Positions 49,524 through 57,499 of a DNA stretch of 64,000 bases are shown here, one piece after another (the stretch's first letter is position 1; each line of letters opens with the position of its first letter). The translations under genes were made by a program, and so were the position numbers. Under the pieces are notes generated by a model, which did no database searches, was not told the origin of the DNA, and saw only the letters and a program-made list of their open reading frames with translations. This stretch comes from CAMYLY01 sp036397755 (lineage in GTDB: Bacteria > Gemmatimonadota > Gemmatimonadetes > Gemmatimonadales > GWC2-71-9). The stretch is from assembly GCA_036397755.1 (NCBI GenBank), contig DASWII010000024.1:30515-94514 (forward strand), written 5' to 3'.

Positions 49524-50858
49524 ATGCACCGTTGGGTCACCGTACTCATGTTGTCCGTGGTGGTCGCCGCCCCGGCATCCGCGCAGTCTTTGCGGAGCCT
49601 CGTGGATCAGCTGTTCATCTTCGGCTCGGGTGAAGATCAGCTCTTCCTCGCCGGAACGGCCGATCCGAACAACCCGGCGTCCGTCCAGGCGCACGGTGCG
49701 CACTTCATCCCGGCGGCGGTCGAGGGCAACGGCGCCCTCATCAGCTTCCTGGCGTCGGCCCTTGGCTCGAGCGTCGCCAACATCCCCATCAGCGCGACCA
49801 GCAGCGGCCAGACGTTCCGCTTCGAGGGCGGCGTGCCGGTGGCCACGTCGACGTCGCCGGGGCCGATCTTCGCCGAGCGCGCGCAGACGTTGGGCCGCGG
49901 CCGGGTGCTGGTCGGCGCGAGCGTCAACCGGTTCCGGTTCTCGTCGGTGCGCGGGATTCCTCTCAACAACGTCGAACTCAACTTCACACACGTCAACGCC
50001 GACTTCGAAGGGTGTGACGCGATCTTCAACGGCGACTGCACGCTGGTCGGCATCCCGGGCCTGGAGAACGACTTCATCGAACTCCACCTCGATCTCAACA
50101 TGGATGTCACCGCCAACCTGTTCGTCCTGACGTATGGTCTCCTGGACAACGTCGATATCGGTGTCGCCGTGCCCGTGATCACCACGAATCTGCGCGGCAC
50201 CAGCACCGCGCAAGTCGTCCCATTCGGCGGCACGACCGCGACCCACTTTTTCGCGGGCACGGCCGACAACGCGGAGTTGTCGGCGACTCGGTTCGTCGAG
50301 GGATCCTCGACGGGGCTCGGTGACGTGGCGGCCCGCATCAAGATCAGACTGTCGCAGGGCGAGAACGCGGGCTTCGCGATCCTCGCGGACGGTCGATTCC
50401 CCACGGGGAGCACCGAGGACCTCCTGGGGAGCGGCGAGACGCAAATCCGCGGCCTTGGTATCGTGTCGGCCCGCTTCGGCGACTTCTCGCCGCATGCGAA
50501 CGTCGGGTACCTCTACCGCTCCGGCGACGCCTTCGCGGACGCCGTCCTCGCCACAATCGGATTCGACCAGCGGTTGTCGAATTGGGCTACGCTCGCGGTC
50601 GACGTGGTCTCCGAGTTCCAGGCGGGCGAGAACCCCCTGACGCTCCCTGGAGAGCACCGAATCGACGTGCCCTTCCGTCGCACGGTGACGCCCACCAACA
50701 TCCCGGATATCCGTGACGACCTGATCAACGCCTCCGTGGGCTTCAAGTTCACCGCGGCGCCGGGCCTGGTCGTTATCGCGAATACGCTGTGGCCCCTGAA
50801 CAAGGGCGGCTTGCGGGCCACCGCCGCTTGGATGGCGGGACTGGAGTACAATTTTTGA
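49524..50858 (+). CDS. Putative outer-membrane transporter of the phenol-degradation MetA type
   Basis: This 444-residue exported protein has a signal peptide (MHRWVTVLMLSVVVAAPASA). It reads as an outer-membrane beta-barrel with many alternating strands: LGRGRVLVGASVNRFRF, ELHLDLNMDVTANLFVLTYG, LLDNVDIGVAVPVI, LGDVAARIKIRLSQGENAGF and the C-terminal WMAGLEYNF ending in Phe. The pattern fits the FadL-related Phenol_MetA_deg family, whose members often move hydrophobic compounds. The ligand is unknown, although hydrophobic or aromatic uptake would suit an organism that degrades aromatics. AGGAGG precedes the ATG at 49524. It follows the kinase gene by 41 bases in the same direction and may be cotranscribed. 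Confidence 0.7.
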   Translation: MHRWVTVLMLSVVVAAPASAQSLRSLVDQLFIFGSGEDQLFLAGTADPNNPASVQAHGAHFIPAAVEGNGALISFLASALGSSVANIPISATSSGQTFRFEGGVPVATSTSPGPIFAERAQTLGRGRVLVGASVNRFRFSSVRGIPLNNVELNFTHVNADFEGCDAIFNGDCTLVGIPGLENDFIELHLDLNMDVTANLFVLTYGLLDNVDIGVAVPVITTNLRGTSTAQVVPFGGTTATHFFAGTADNAELSATRFVEGSSTGLGDVAARIKIRLSQGENAGFAILADGRFPTGSTEDLLGSGETQIRGLGIVSARFGDFSPHANVGYLYRSGDAFADAVLATIGFDQRLSNWATLAVDVVSEFQAGENPLTLPGEHRIDVPFRRTVTPTNIPDIRDDLINASVGFKFTAAPGLVVIANTLWPLNKGGLRATAAWMAGLEYNF

Positions 50859-50859
50859 C

Positions 50860-50907
50860 GACGGTAGGAGCGTAGGACGGTAGGAGGGTGGGACGGTAGG
50901 ATCGCGT
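50860..50907. repeat. Octamer tandem repeat GACGGTAG
   Basis: Six consecutive 8-base units run from 50860: GACGGTAG, GAGCGTAG, GACGGTAG, GAGGGTGG, GACGGTAG, GATCGCGT. Units 1, 3 and 5 are identical and the intervening ones are degenerate, so it can also be read as a 16-base repeat. It begins two bases after the stop of the outer-membrane protein gene and leads into a hairpin. Confidence 0.8.
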
Positions 50908-50912
50908 CGAGC

Positions 50913-50932
50913 CCGGCGGAGCGGGCCGCCGG
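50913..50932. terminator. Hairpin between convergent genes
   Basis: CCGGCGG (50913-50919) and CCGCCGG (50926-50932) are perfect arms around a 6-base loop. It lies three bases past the stop of the leftward arrestin-like gene and about 55 bases past the rightward outer-membrane gene, so it may end both transcripts. No T-tract is visible. Confidence 0.5.
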
Positions 50933-50934
50933 TG

Positions 50935-51951
50935 TCAGCCGGCCGAGAGCGCGGCGGTCGCGACGGGCTCGATGGTGGAGGGTTGCCCGGGGACCAGGAC
51001 CAGCTCGCGCGTCACGCCCCAGTCGGGCCACGATGGCACCACGATCCGAATGGCCACGGTCCACGCGATGGAGTTGCTGCTGCCTTTCCACGAGAGGGCG
51101 GTGGTCCGGGGCACCGTCACGACCGTATCGGCGGAGAACACCTGGCCGCGCTCCATTGTTCCTCCGTCGATCAACACGGTTTCCTCAGACAGCAGCTCGT
51201 GGGTGCGTGTCTGTCGGTCGGAGCCGCTGCCCCGCGTCGCCGACTCCTTTCCCGCCACCGTTGCCGCGACGCGGTCGATGGTGACGCTCGTCGGGGGGCG
51301 TATTTCGAGATGGATCGGAATCTGGTCACCGGGACACGCCCGCGTCGCTCCAATTGACAACGCGATGTCTCCCAGCTTTCGCGCCGCGATGGCATTGCGA
51401 CCGAACAACGCGATAACCACCCCGGCGATCGCCAGCCACAGCAGCGATCCCGGAAAATCCGTGGCCCACAGCAGAACGGCGGCAACCGCGAGCGCGACGA
51501 GGCGGAGCCGATTCCAGGCACGCGCGGCATGCACCACGCGCGTGTACGGCGCACGGTCGCCGATCAGCGCCGTCCCACCCGGCCGCAGTTCATACCGTTC
51601 TTCGATCTTGGGATCGACCGTCCAGGGGACGTCGGCCCGCGCTCGGATGAACTGATCCAGCTGCACGAGCGTGCCCGCATAGGTCGTGGGACCGTCGGGT
51701 GCCGCAACCGCGAACGCAAGGTCCTGTTGCTCACCGGCACGCACCTGCACGTCCGACGCGAGTTCGTCCTTCCCCACCGCCCGCTCCTCGGTGTTGCCCC
51801 ACCCCCCAACCCGCCACAGCCGCTCGAGCGTGACGCTCTTCGCCGTCACGTCCTCCACGGCGTGCAGGGTAACCGTACCCCGAATCGTGTCGCCGGGCTG
51901 GTACGATCCCGGATGCCCGTCGATGGTCAGCGTGAGCTTACACTTGGCCAC
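50935..51951 (-). CDS. Arrestin-like beta-sandwich protein with a central membrane hairpin
   Basis: This 338-residue protein is not one I can name. The N-terminal 150 residues form a beta-sandwich with an arrestin/Spo0M-like look (CKLTLTIDGHPGSYQPGDTI, RGTVTLHAVEDVTAKSVTLE). Residues about 185-220 hold two hydrophobic segments (LRLVALAVAAVLLWA, GSLLWLAIAGVVIALFG). A second sandwich-like part follows (ALSIGATRACPGDQIPIHLE, then paired strands to the end), so the chain looks like two arrestin-type halves around a membrane hairpin. The GTG at 51951 has a perfect GAGGAGG upstream, which settles the start. No signal peptide is present. It stands alone between convergent and codirectional genes. 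Confidence 0.65.
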   Translation of the reverse strand: MAKCKLTLTIDGHPGSYQPGDTIRGTVTLHAVEDVTAKSVTLERLWRVGGWGNTEERAVGKDELASDVQVRAGEQQDLAFAVAAPDGPTTYAGTLVQLDQFIRARADVPWTVDPKIEERYELRPGGTALIGDRAPYTRVVHAARAWNRLRLVALAVAAVLLWATDFPGSLLWLAIAGVVIALFGRNAIAARKLGDIALSIGATRACPGDQIPIHLEIRPPTSVTIDRVAATVAGKESATRGSGSDRQTRTHELLSEETVLIDGGTMERGQVFSADTVVTVPRTTALSWKGSSNSIAWTVAIRIVVPSWPDWGVTRELVLVPGQPSTIEPVATAALSAG

Positions 51952-52249
51952 AGGCCACCTCCTCGCGTCGCGCTCGCGGTCGGAGTCGGACTCGGGATCG
52001 GAACGCGTGTGCAAAGGTCCCACGGAGACGCAGCGTCGGCAAGATGCCACGCGCACCTTGACCGCCGCTCGGGGGCGTCGCTAGGATCGTCGCACGACGT
52101 TCGACGCGCCGCCGCAGGTAACGACGCTCCTCCGAGAGCCGCCGTGGACCGCTGAACTCTCGGGAGGAAGGTCTCGCTCGTCCCAAGCCAGCCTTCCAGG
52201 GGACCTTCTCGGCCACGGCCTAGCGGCCGCGGCGCTCACTCAAGCGGTA

Positions 52250-52807
52250 CTAGGGCCAGAACCCGGCGAACGTCCCGCCCGTGAGCAAGCCGTACACCAA
52301 CCCGTCAAACATGTTCTTGGCGGTCGTGGACCAGGAACGGGCCCACCAAATCGAGTTGTGTGCCTCGGCACCCGCATAGGCCAGGAACGCGACGACGCTC
52401 GTGAACCGGAAGACGGTCATGTACTCTTGCGGGCCTGTCAGTGAGCGCCCGGCAATGTACGCCACGAGAACGCCGACGATGAGCAAGTAGGCAAACCACA
52501 TCCCGAGGGACTTCCCCATCGCCGGCACGCGATTGGGCCATACGGTCATCAACAGCACCGGGCCCTCCTGGTACTTCTGCACCATCTCGGGCGAACCCAT
52601 TTCCTTCATGCCGGGCGCGTGTGGGATCACGTAGTCGCCCGGAGGGATGTCCGCGCCGCGGAGACCGCTGCGGGCAGCCTCTTCGTTCGGGACCTTCTTG
52701 ACGTCGCTCTTGTGGTACCCCAACACCATGTGGATCACCGAACTCGCAACGAATACGATGACCGCTGACAAGAGGATGGGGAGCCAAAGCGCAGTGATGC
52801 CGACCAT
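52250..52807 (-). CDS. Small four-helix inner-membrane protein, unrecognised
   Basis: I do not recognise this 185-residue protein. It has about four hydrophobic segments: ALWLPILLSAVIVFVASSVIH at the N-terminus, GMWFAYLLIVGVLVAYIAG, a third around FRFTSVVAFLAYAGAEAH and a fourth near the C-terminus (FDGLVYGLLTGGTFAGF). Between the first two lies a soluble loop of about 70 residues (HKSDVKKVPNEEAARSGLR, then IPPGDYVIPHAPG). Several His and Trp (HNSIWWARSW) could bind a cofactor, but that is speculation. The ATG at 52807 fits the first helix; the frame extends upstream without coding character. It follows the desaturase gene in the same direction after about 150 bases. Confidence 0.7.
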   Translation of the reverse strand: MVGITALWLPILLSAVIVFVASSVIHMVLGYHKSDVKKVPNEEAARSGLRGADIPPGDYVIPHAPGMKEMGSPEMVQKYQEGPVLLMTVWPNRVPAMGKSLGMWFAYLLIVGVLVAYIAGRSLTGPQEYMTVFRFTSVVAFLAYAGAEAHNSIWWARSWSTTAKNMFDGLVYGLLTGGTFAGFWP

Positions 52808-52954
52808 ATACGCTCCTTCGCGACCGAGCCGCGCACGGGGGAGGTGACGGGCCACCGGCTCGCGCCGGGGACCCGCGGGTGAATCGCGGGAGAATCTACG
52901 ACCGGGGCGGCAATCCGCGAGATGGCGCGGGACGTTCGGCCCCAACGGATCCGA

Positions 52955-54193
52955 CTAGGTCGCGAAGGCCCCCGCGTGCACCGGATCGAGCAGCCGAATC
53001 GAGACGGCCTGCACGATGTGGATACGCGCCCGCTCCACCACCTCATCGAGCGATGGTGAGTCACGGTACATCTCGAGCGCCATGGCTTTCAACTCCGCCG
53101 CGGTGGGCACGTGGGGAAGGTGCAACCGTTCCCACTCGGCAATCCGTTCCCGCGTCTCTCGGGCCATCTGCGTCAGCTCATCGCGAGACAGATGTGCCGG
53201 CCAAGTCCACCGCGCCCGATCGACGATCACCTCCACGGGCACGCTAGCGGCAATCCTGCGCGCTGCCTTGTCGATCACGAGCTGGCCCAGCCGTCGCTCC
53301 CCGGCGACGACCGACTCGGGCGGCTCCTTGAGGTCCCACACGAGTCCCAGGAGTGCCAAGACCTTGAACACGTAGTACGTGACGTCGATCTCGTACCAGC
53401 GGAACCCCTGACGCATGGAGCTCTGATAGTAGTGGTGGTTGTTGTGCCATCCCTCACCGAATGTGAGGAGCGCCAACCACCAACTGTTGCGCGAATCGTC
53501 CCCGGTGATGTAGCGCTGCCGGCCGGTCATGTGCGCCAACGAGTTGATGACGAACGTTCCGTGGTACAGGAACACCGTACTCGCGAAGAAGCCGACGAAG
53601 AGCGCTGACCAGCCCGCCGCCAGCAACACGCCGACGGCGAGCACCATCGCCGGCAGGTACTTCTGGCGGTCCAGCCATCGGAGCTCCGGATACTTGGTCA
53701 AGTCCGGCACGAGATCGTAGTCCGGCTCTCGGGTGTTCGGCGAGAAGATCCAGCCGACGTGCGCGAACCAAAACCCCCGCAGGCCCGGCGAGTGAGGATC
53801 GAGCGGAGTGTCGGAGTACTTGTGATGGGCTCGATGCTTGGCCGCCCACCAAATCACCCCGCGCTGCGCGGAGCTCTGGCACAGGAAGGCAAGCGCGAAC
53901 TGACCGACCCGGCTCGTTTTGAAGGTGCGGTGCGAGAAGTAGCGGTGGTAGCCGCCGGTCACCGCGATCATCCGCACGACGTAAAGGACCACGCCAATGA
54001 GCACGGCTTGCACCGTGACACCGGCCCAGATGACGCCAAGGGCGGCGAGATGAAAGAGGAGAAACGGTGCGGCCGAGGGATAGACGACGTCGTCGTCCGG
54101 AAAGTCGGGCGGTCGCTCAATCTGTCGCAAATGGGTGTCCGGGTGACGGAAGGCGCGGCGGGCGAACATATATAATAACCCGGAGTCCCCCAT
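52955..54193 (-). CDS. Acyl-CoA/acyl-lipid delta-9 desaturase
   Basis: This 412-residue integral membrane di-iron enzyme introduces a cis double bond into fatty acyl chains, using O2 and an electron donor. The three histidine boxes of the SCD1/DesC type are all present: HRYFSH (near residue 84), HRAHHKYSD (near 121) and GEGWHNNHH (near 260). Hydrophobic segments lie between them in the expected order. The last 130 residues form a helical, charged cytoplasmic extension (RDELTQMARETRERIAEW) that is longer than in the minimal enzyme. The ATG at 54193 is used; Met9 at 54169 is an alternative. An O2-dependent desaturase implies the organism meets oxygen at least at times. Confidence 0.9.
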   Translation of the reverse strand: MGDSGLLYMFARRAFRHPDTHLRQIERPPDFPDDDVVYPSAAPFLLFHLAALGVIWAGVTVQAVLIGVVLYVVRMIAVTGGYHRYFSHRTFKTSRVGQFALAFLCQSSAQRGVIWWAAKHRAHHKYSDTPLDPHSPGLRGFWFAHVGWIFSPNTREPDYDLVPDLTKYPELRWLDRQKYLPAMVLAVGVLLAAGWSALFVGFFASTVFLYHGTFVINSLAHMTGRQRYITGDDSRNSWWLALLTFGEGWHNNHHYYQSSMRQGFRWYEIDVTYYVFKVLALLGLVWDLKEPPESVVAGERRLGQLVIDKAARRIAASVPVEVIVDRARWTWPAHLSRDELTQMARETRERIAEWERLHLPHVPTAAELKAMALEMYRDSPSLDEVVERARIHIVQAVSIRLLDPVHAGAFAT

Positions 54194-54220
54194 CTCGACG
54201 CCACACCCCTCAACACCGGC

Positions 54221-55669
54221 CTATTGGTCGTCGATCTGGATCCTCGTCACCCCGCGCGAATACCGGCCGGTGGACCGAGCGCCCTCCGCCGGCAGGCTGA
54301 CCCGGAACATCGTTCGGCCGGGCCGCGATTCCACAGTGATCTCCCCGTCGTGCCGCTCGAGCGAACGCCGCGCGACGTCCAGTCCCAACCCCACGCCGTG
54401 GCCGGGTTCCTTGGTGGTAAAGAACGGATCGAAGATCCGGCCCCGGATGTCCGCCGGAATGCCCGGGCCGTCGTCCACCACCTCGACGATGACTCGCCGG
54501 CCCTCACGCCGCACCGCCACGGAGACCGTCCCCCCGTGCTCCACGGCGTCGATGGCGTTGTCGATGAGGCTCGCCCAGATCTGATTGCACTCGCCGGCCA
54601 TGCCCAGCACCGTCGGGAGGTCGGCCTCGATGTCAACCGCGATCTCGATCTCCTTGGCTGCCGCCTTTGCCCTGAGGACGGTGACGGCATTCCTGATGCC
54701 CTCACCGATTACCACCGGCGCCGCCACCATCGCGCGGTCCATGTGGGTGAACCCCTTCACGGCCGACACCATGTCGAAAACGCGGGACGCCCCCCGCTCG
54801 ATCTCGATCGCCAGGTTGCGGGTGGAACAGCCCGTACCGACCCAGCGCAGCGCTACGTTCAGCTCCTCGCCCCGCAACGTCGTGGCCAGCTGCTCGAGCT
54901 GTTCCGTTGTCACCGCCGTTTCCGCCAGCTGTGCCGCGGGGGCATCGTCGCCGCCGTGTCCACGGATCCACTCCGCAATCTCATCCTCGCGATCTGCCCG
55001 TTCCAACGGGGTCCAGGAGCGGCTGGGCAACGCCAAGCAGGCCTCGCGCACCCGGGCGATCGTCGCCAGCTGCTCCTCGCCGAGCCGCAACGCGCCCAGT
55101 GCGCGAGCCGCAGCTTCGATCTCGGAGAGACCGTTTGCCAGATCCTTGGCGCTGCGCACGATCGCCGAGGCGGGATTGTTCAGTTCATGGGCCATGCCGG
55201 CGGCGAGCTTGCCGAGCGCGAGGGTCTTCTCATCCTGCAAGTCCACGGACGTGAACTGACGCGCTCGGTCGACCATCACGTGGACCAGGATACCCGTGAC
55301 TTCCGGGCACACGGTCGTCATTTCGTGAAACCGTGCGCGCGGCACCGCCCAGATGTCCGTCTGCGCTTCGGCACGCGCCGCCCCGGGAGAACCCTTCATG
55401 CGGGAGTAGGGGAGGACGCCGCTGACATCCCCCCCGTGCCACTCGATCACCTTACGTTGTCCCCCACCTCGGTCGACGTAGAAGGCGACATGACCGGACA
55501 GGATGATGTAGAGGGAATCAATCGACTCCCCGGGTTTCGATAGTTGATGGCCACGCTCGATCGAGAGGAGTTTGCCGTTCGCGGCGAGCCACTCGAGTTC
55601 CTCGAGCGGTGCGCCGCCAATCATGGCATGCTCGCGGAGGCGGTCGAGGATGGTCGTGGCGTGGGTCAT
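54221..55669 (-). CDS. Soluble histidine kinase with N-terminal cyclic-nucleotide-binding-like domain
   Basis: This 482-residue cytoplasmic kinase starts with a CNB/CRP-like domain (about 10-140; SKPGESIDSLYIILSGHVAF, HGGDVSGVLPYSRMKG). The phosphoacceptor helix has LAAGMAHELNNPASAI with the H-box His near residue 162. The catalytic ATPase boxes are NQIWASLIDNAIDA (N), DDGPGIP (G1), FFTTKEPGHGVGLGL (F/G2). It has no transmembrane segment, so the signal is intracellular; the Arg-Glu pair of true cAMP pockets is not obvious, so the ligand is open. No response regulator adjoins it. Its start overlaps the preceding Cys-rich gene's stop (ATGA), so the two are coupled. Confidence 0.88.
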   Translation of the reverse strand: MTHATTILDRLREHAMIGGAPLEELEWLAANGKLLSIERGHQLSKPGESIDSLYIILSGHVAFYVDRGGGQRKVIEWHGGDVSGVLPYSRMKGSPGAARAEAQTDIWAVPRARFHEMTTVCPEVTGILVHVMVDRARQFTSVDLQDEKTLALGKLAAGMAHELNNPASAIVRSAKDLANGLSEIEAAARALGALRLGEEQLATIARVREACLALPSRSWTPLERADREDEIAEWIRGHGGDDAPAAQLAETAVTTEQLEQLATTLRGEELNVALRWVGTGCSTRNLAIEIERGASRVFDMVSAVKGFTHMDRAMVAAPVVIGEGIRNAVTVLRAKAAAKEIEIAVDIEADLPTVLGMAGECNQIWASLIDNAIDAVEHGGTVSVAVRREGRRVIVEVVDDGPGIPADIRGRIFDPFFTTKEPGHGVGLGLDVARRSLERHDGEITVESRPGRTMFRVSLPAEGARSTGRYSRGVTRIQIDDQ

Positions 55670-56412
55670 TGCTCCGACGGCCGAGCGCGCTCCACCGCGC
55701 CGGATCGCACCTCATCGTCCTCCAGCAGATACGGCGCGAACAGATCCCGCAAATCGGCTAACGAATCGTCGATCGCCATCGGCATGACCATCGTGTGCAT
55801 GTCAAGCGCCACGATGGCGTTGAGCGCGGCATCCAGCTCCGATGCGGCCCGCAACCGCTCGGCGAACGCCCGATTGACGATGTTGACACGCTCGTAGATC
55901 TGCAGCAGACCCGCGAAGTCCGTGTCCTGCGCACCGCCGGCCTTGCCGACGAAGTACTGTGCCAGGCGATACATCGACGTCACGCGGTACACGGTCTCCA
56001 ACGGGCTCGCGAACGGCAGGTGAAACCGTGCCATCGGCCGGAAGTGTGCGGTGTTCGGACAGCCGCTCACCGCCATGAGCAATCCGATGAGCGAGGTGAC
56101 GGCCACCTGCGCCGACGTTTCCGCGGTGACCGTTCGTTCCTCGGTGGACGCCTCCACTCGCACCCGCTGATGCGACAGCACCCGACCGAACCCCGCCATG
56201 ACGTCCGTCAGACTGACCGCGGCGGGACAGTGCGGATGCGCGTCCGCACGCAGTGGGCAATTCGGGCATTGTTGAAACTCGAGCGCCGTCCACGCCGGCA
56301 GCTCTTCTTGTTTGCGATCCTTGAGCTCCAGCGTCCGCGGATCGAGCCGCAAGACGAACGACTCGGTCGCGGCGCCGAGGTCCACCGTATATCGGATCGT
56401 GATGTCGCTCAT
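55666..56412 (-). CDS. Unrecognised Cys-rich protein coupled to the CNB histidine kinase
   Basis: I do not recognise this 248-residue soluble protein. The N-terminal 40 residues look like two beta-strands (DITIRYTVDLGAATESFVLR). A Cys cluster follows: QCPNCPLRADAHPHCPAA with Cys near residues 49, 52 and 62, and a fourth in SGCPNTAHF near 117. Four Cys with nearby His could hold zinc or an iron-sulfur cluster. The rest is helical (LLQIYERVNIVNRAFAERLR). No membrane segment or signal is present. Its stop overlaps the kinase start by four bases (ATGA), and the PP2C gene lies 57 bases upstream in the same direction, so it may be a sensor or partner within one signalling operon. Confidence 0.7.
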   Translation of the reverse strand: MSDITIRYTVDLGAATESFVLRLDPRTLELKDRKQEELPAWTALEFQQCPNCPLRADAHPHCPAAVSLTDVMAGFGRVLSHQRVRVEASTEERTVTAETSAQVAVTSLIGLLMAVSGCPNTAHFRPMARFHLPFASPLETVYRVTSMYRLAQYFVGKAGGAQDTDFAGLLQIYERVNIVNRAFAERLRAASELDAALNAIVALDMHTMVMPMAIDDSLADLRDLFAPYLLEDDEVRSGAVERARPSEQ

Positions 56413-56469
56413 ACGATGAAGCGTTCTCCAGAGTCGGGCACTGCTTCCGGTCGCCGGGCGCCCGGCGGA

Positions 56470-57342
56470 TCAGGACGCCTGCCGCTTCACCGTGCGACCG
56501 ATGACCATACTGATGTTGTCGGAGCCCCCATCGTCCAGCGCGTCTTGCAGCAACGCCTCGCATGCCAGCCGCGCGCTCGTGAGGTTGACCAGCCGCTCGC
56601 GAATGCGATCATCGGACACGTGCTTCGTGAGCCCGTCGCTGCACAACAACACGACGTTCCCCCAGTCGCGCGTGATACGGGTGACGAGCGGAGCCGCCTG
56701 CTGTCCGCCGATGGCGCTCGACAGCACGTGGGCCCACCGGGTGCTGTGCGCCTGGGTGCGGGTGAGCACGCCCTGGTCGACCAGCTCCTGCGCCATCGTC
56801 TGGTCGCGCGAAATCTGCGTCAGTTCGCCGCCGCGCAACATGTAACAGCGACTGTCGCCCACCTGGAGCAGGTATGCGTGGGGCCACAAGCCCAGAAACA
56901 GCGTCAGCGTGGTGGCGAAACGCTTCTTGTCGGAGTTGTGCTCGGCCAGCCCCAGCAGGCTCTCATGACATTCCAGCGCGGCGCCCTCGAGCAGGCGGCT
57001 AAAGACGTCCGGGTCGGTGTCCTCCCGACGATAGGCGTCGTGGAAGCTGTGAGACACCGCTTCGACCAGCGCCTGAATCGCCGCACGCGCCGCGTGCTCA
57101 CCCCCCCCGGCGCTCCCGACGCCATCCGCCACCATCGCGAACGACGCCAGCCGCTCCACCGCGACACTCTCGAGATCTTCTCGTGGCAGGCTCGTGCGTT
57201 CCACTCGCGTGCCGCGCGTCAGCGACCCCAGGAAGAAGTGGTCCTGATTGTCCTTTCGCACCAGCCCGGGATGGGTCAAGCCCCACGCGTCGACGTCGGC
57301 GTGGGTGGGTTTGATCTCCTTCATCACGTCGCTCTGACTCAT
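56470..57342 (-). CDS. PP2C-family Ser/Thr protein phosphatase
   Basis: This 290-residue cytoplasmic phosphatase is a stand-alone PPM/PP2C enzyme. Metal-binding and structural motifs appear in order: GLVRKDNQDHFFLG, the MVADGVGSAGGGEHAA Asp-Gly pair (metal ligands), LLQVGDSRCYMLRGGEL, VLLCSDGLTKHVSDD (Asp) and GSDNISMVIG. It removes phosphate from Ser/Thr and may reverse Hanks-type kinases such as the one at 47041-49482; that pairing is inferred. The Met at 57342 has GGGG about six bases upstream; Met at 57357 in the same frame is an alternative. It heads a leftward run with the Cys-rich protein and the CNB kinase. Confidence 0.9.
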   Translation of the reverse strand: MSQSDVMKEIKPTHADVDAWGLTHPGLVRKDNQDHFFLGSLTRGTRVERTSLPREDLESVAVERLASFAMVADGVGSAGGGEHAARAAIQALVEAVSHSFHDAYRREDTDPDVFSRLLEGAALECHESLLGLAEHNSDKKRFATTLTLFLGLWPHAYLLQVGDSRCYMLRGGELTQISRDQTMAQELVDQGVLTRTQAHSTRWAHVLSSAIGGQQAAPLVTRITRDWGNVVLLCSDGLTKHVSDDRIRERLVNLTSARLACEALLQDALDDGGSDNISMVIGRTVKRQAS

Positions 57343-57499
57343 GCGTACCCCAGGCATGCGGTGTGGTCGGCTGCGCGCCGTCGGCCGGCGCGATACCACG
57401 CCCGACCGCTGGAGCCGATCGGCACATCCCGATCGGTTGCACGACGCATAACAAAGATGCCGCGAGCCGGTTGATTCCGCGAGCGGGACGGCGGCGTGG

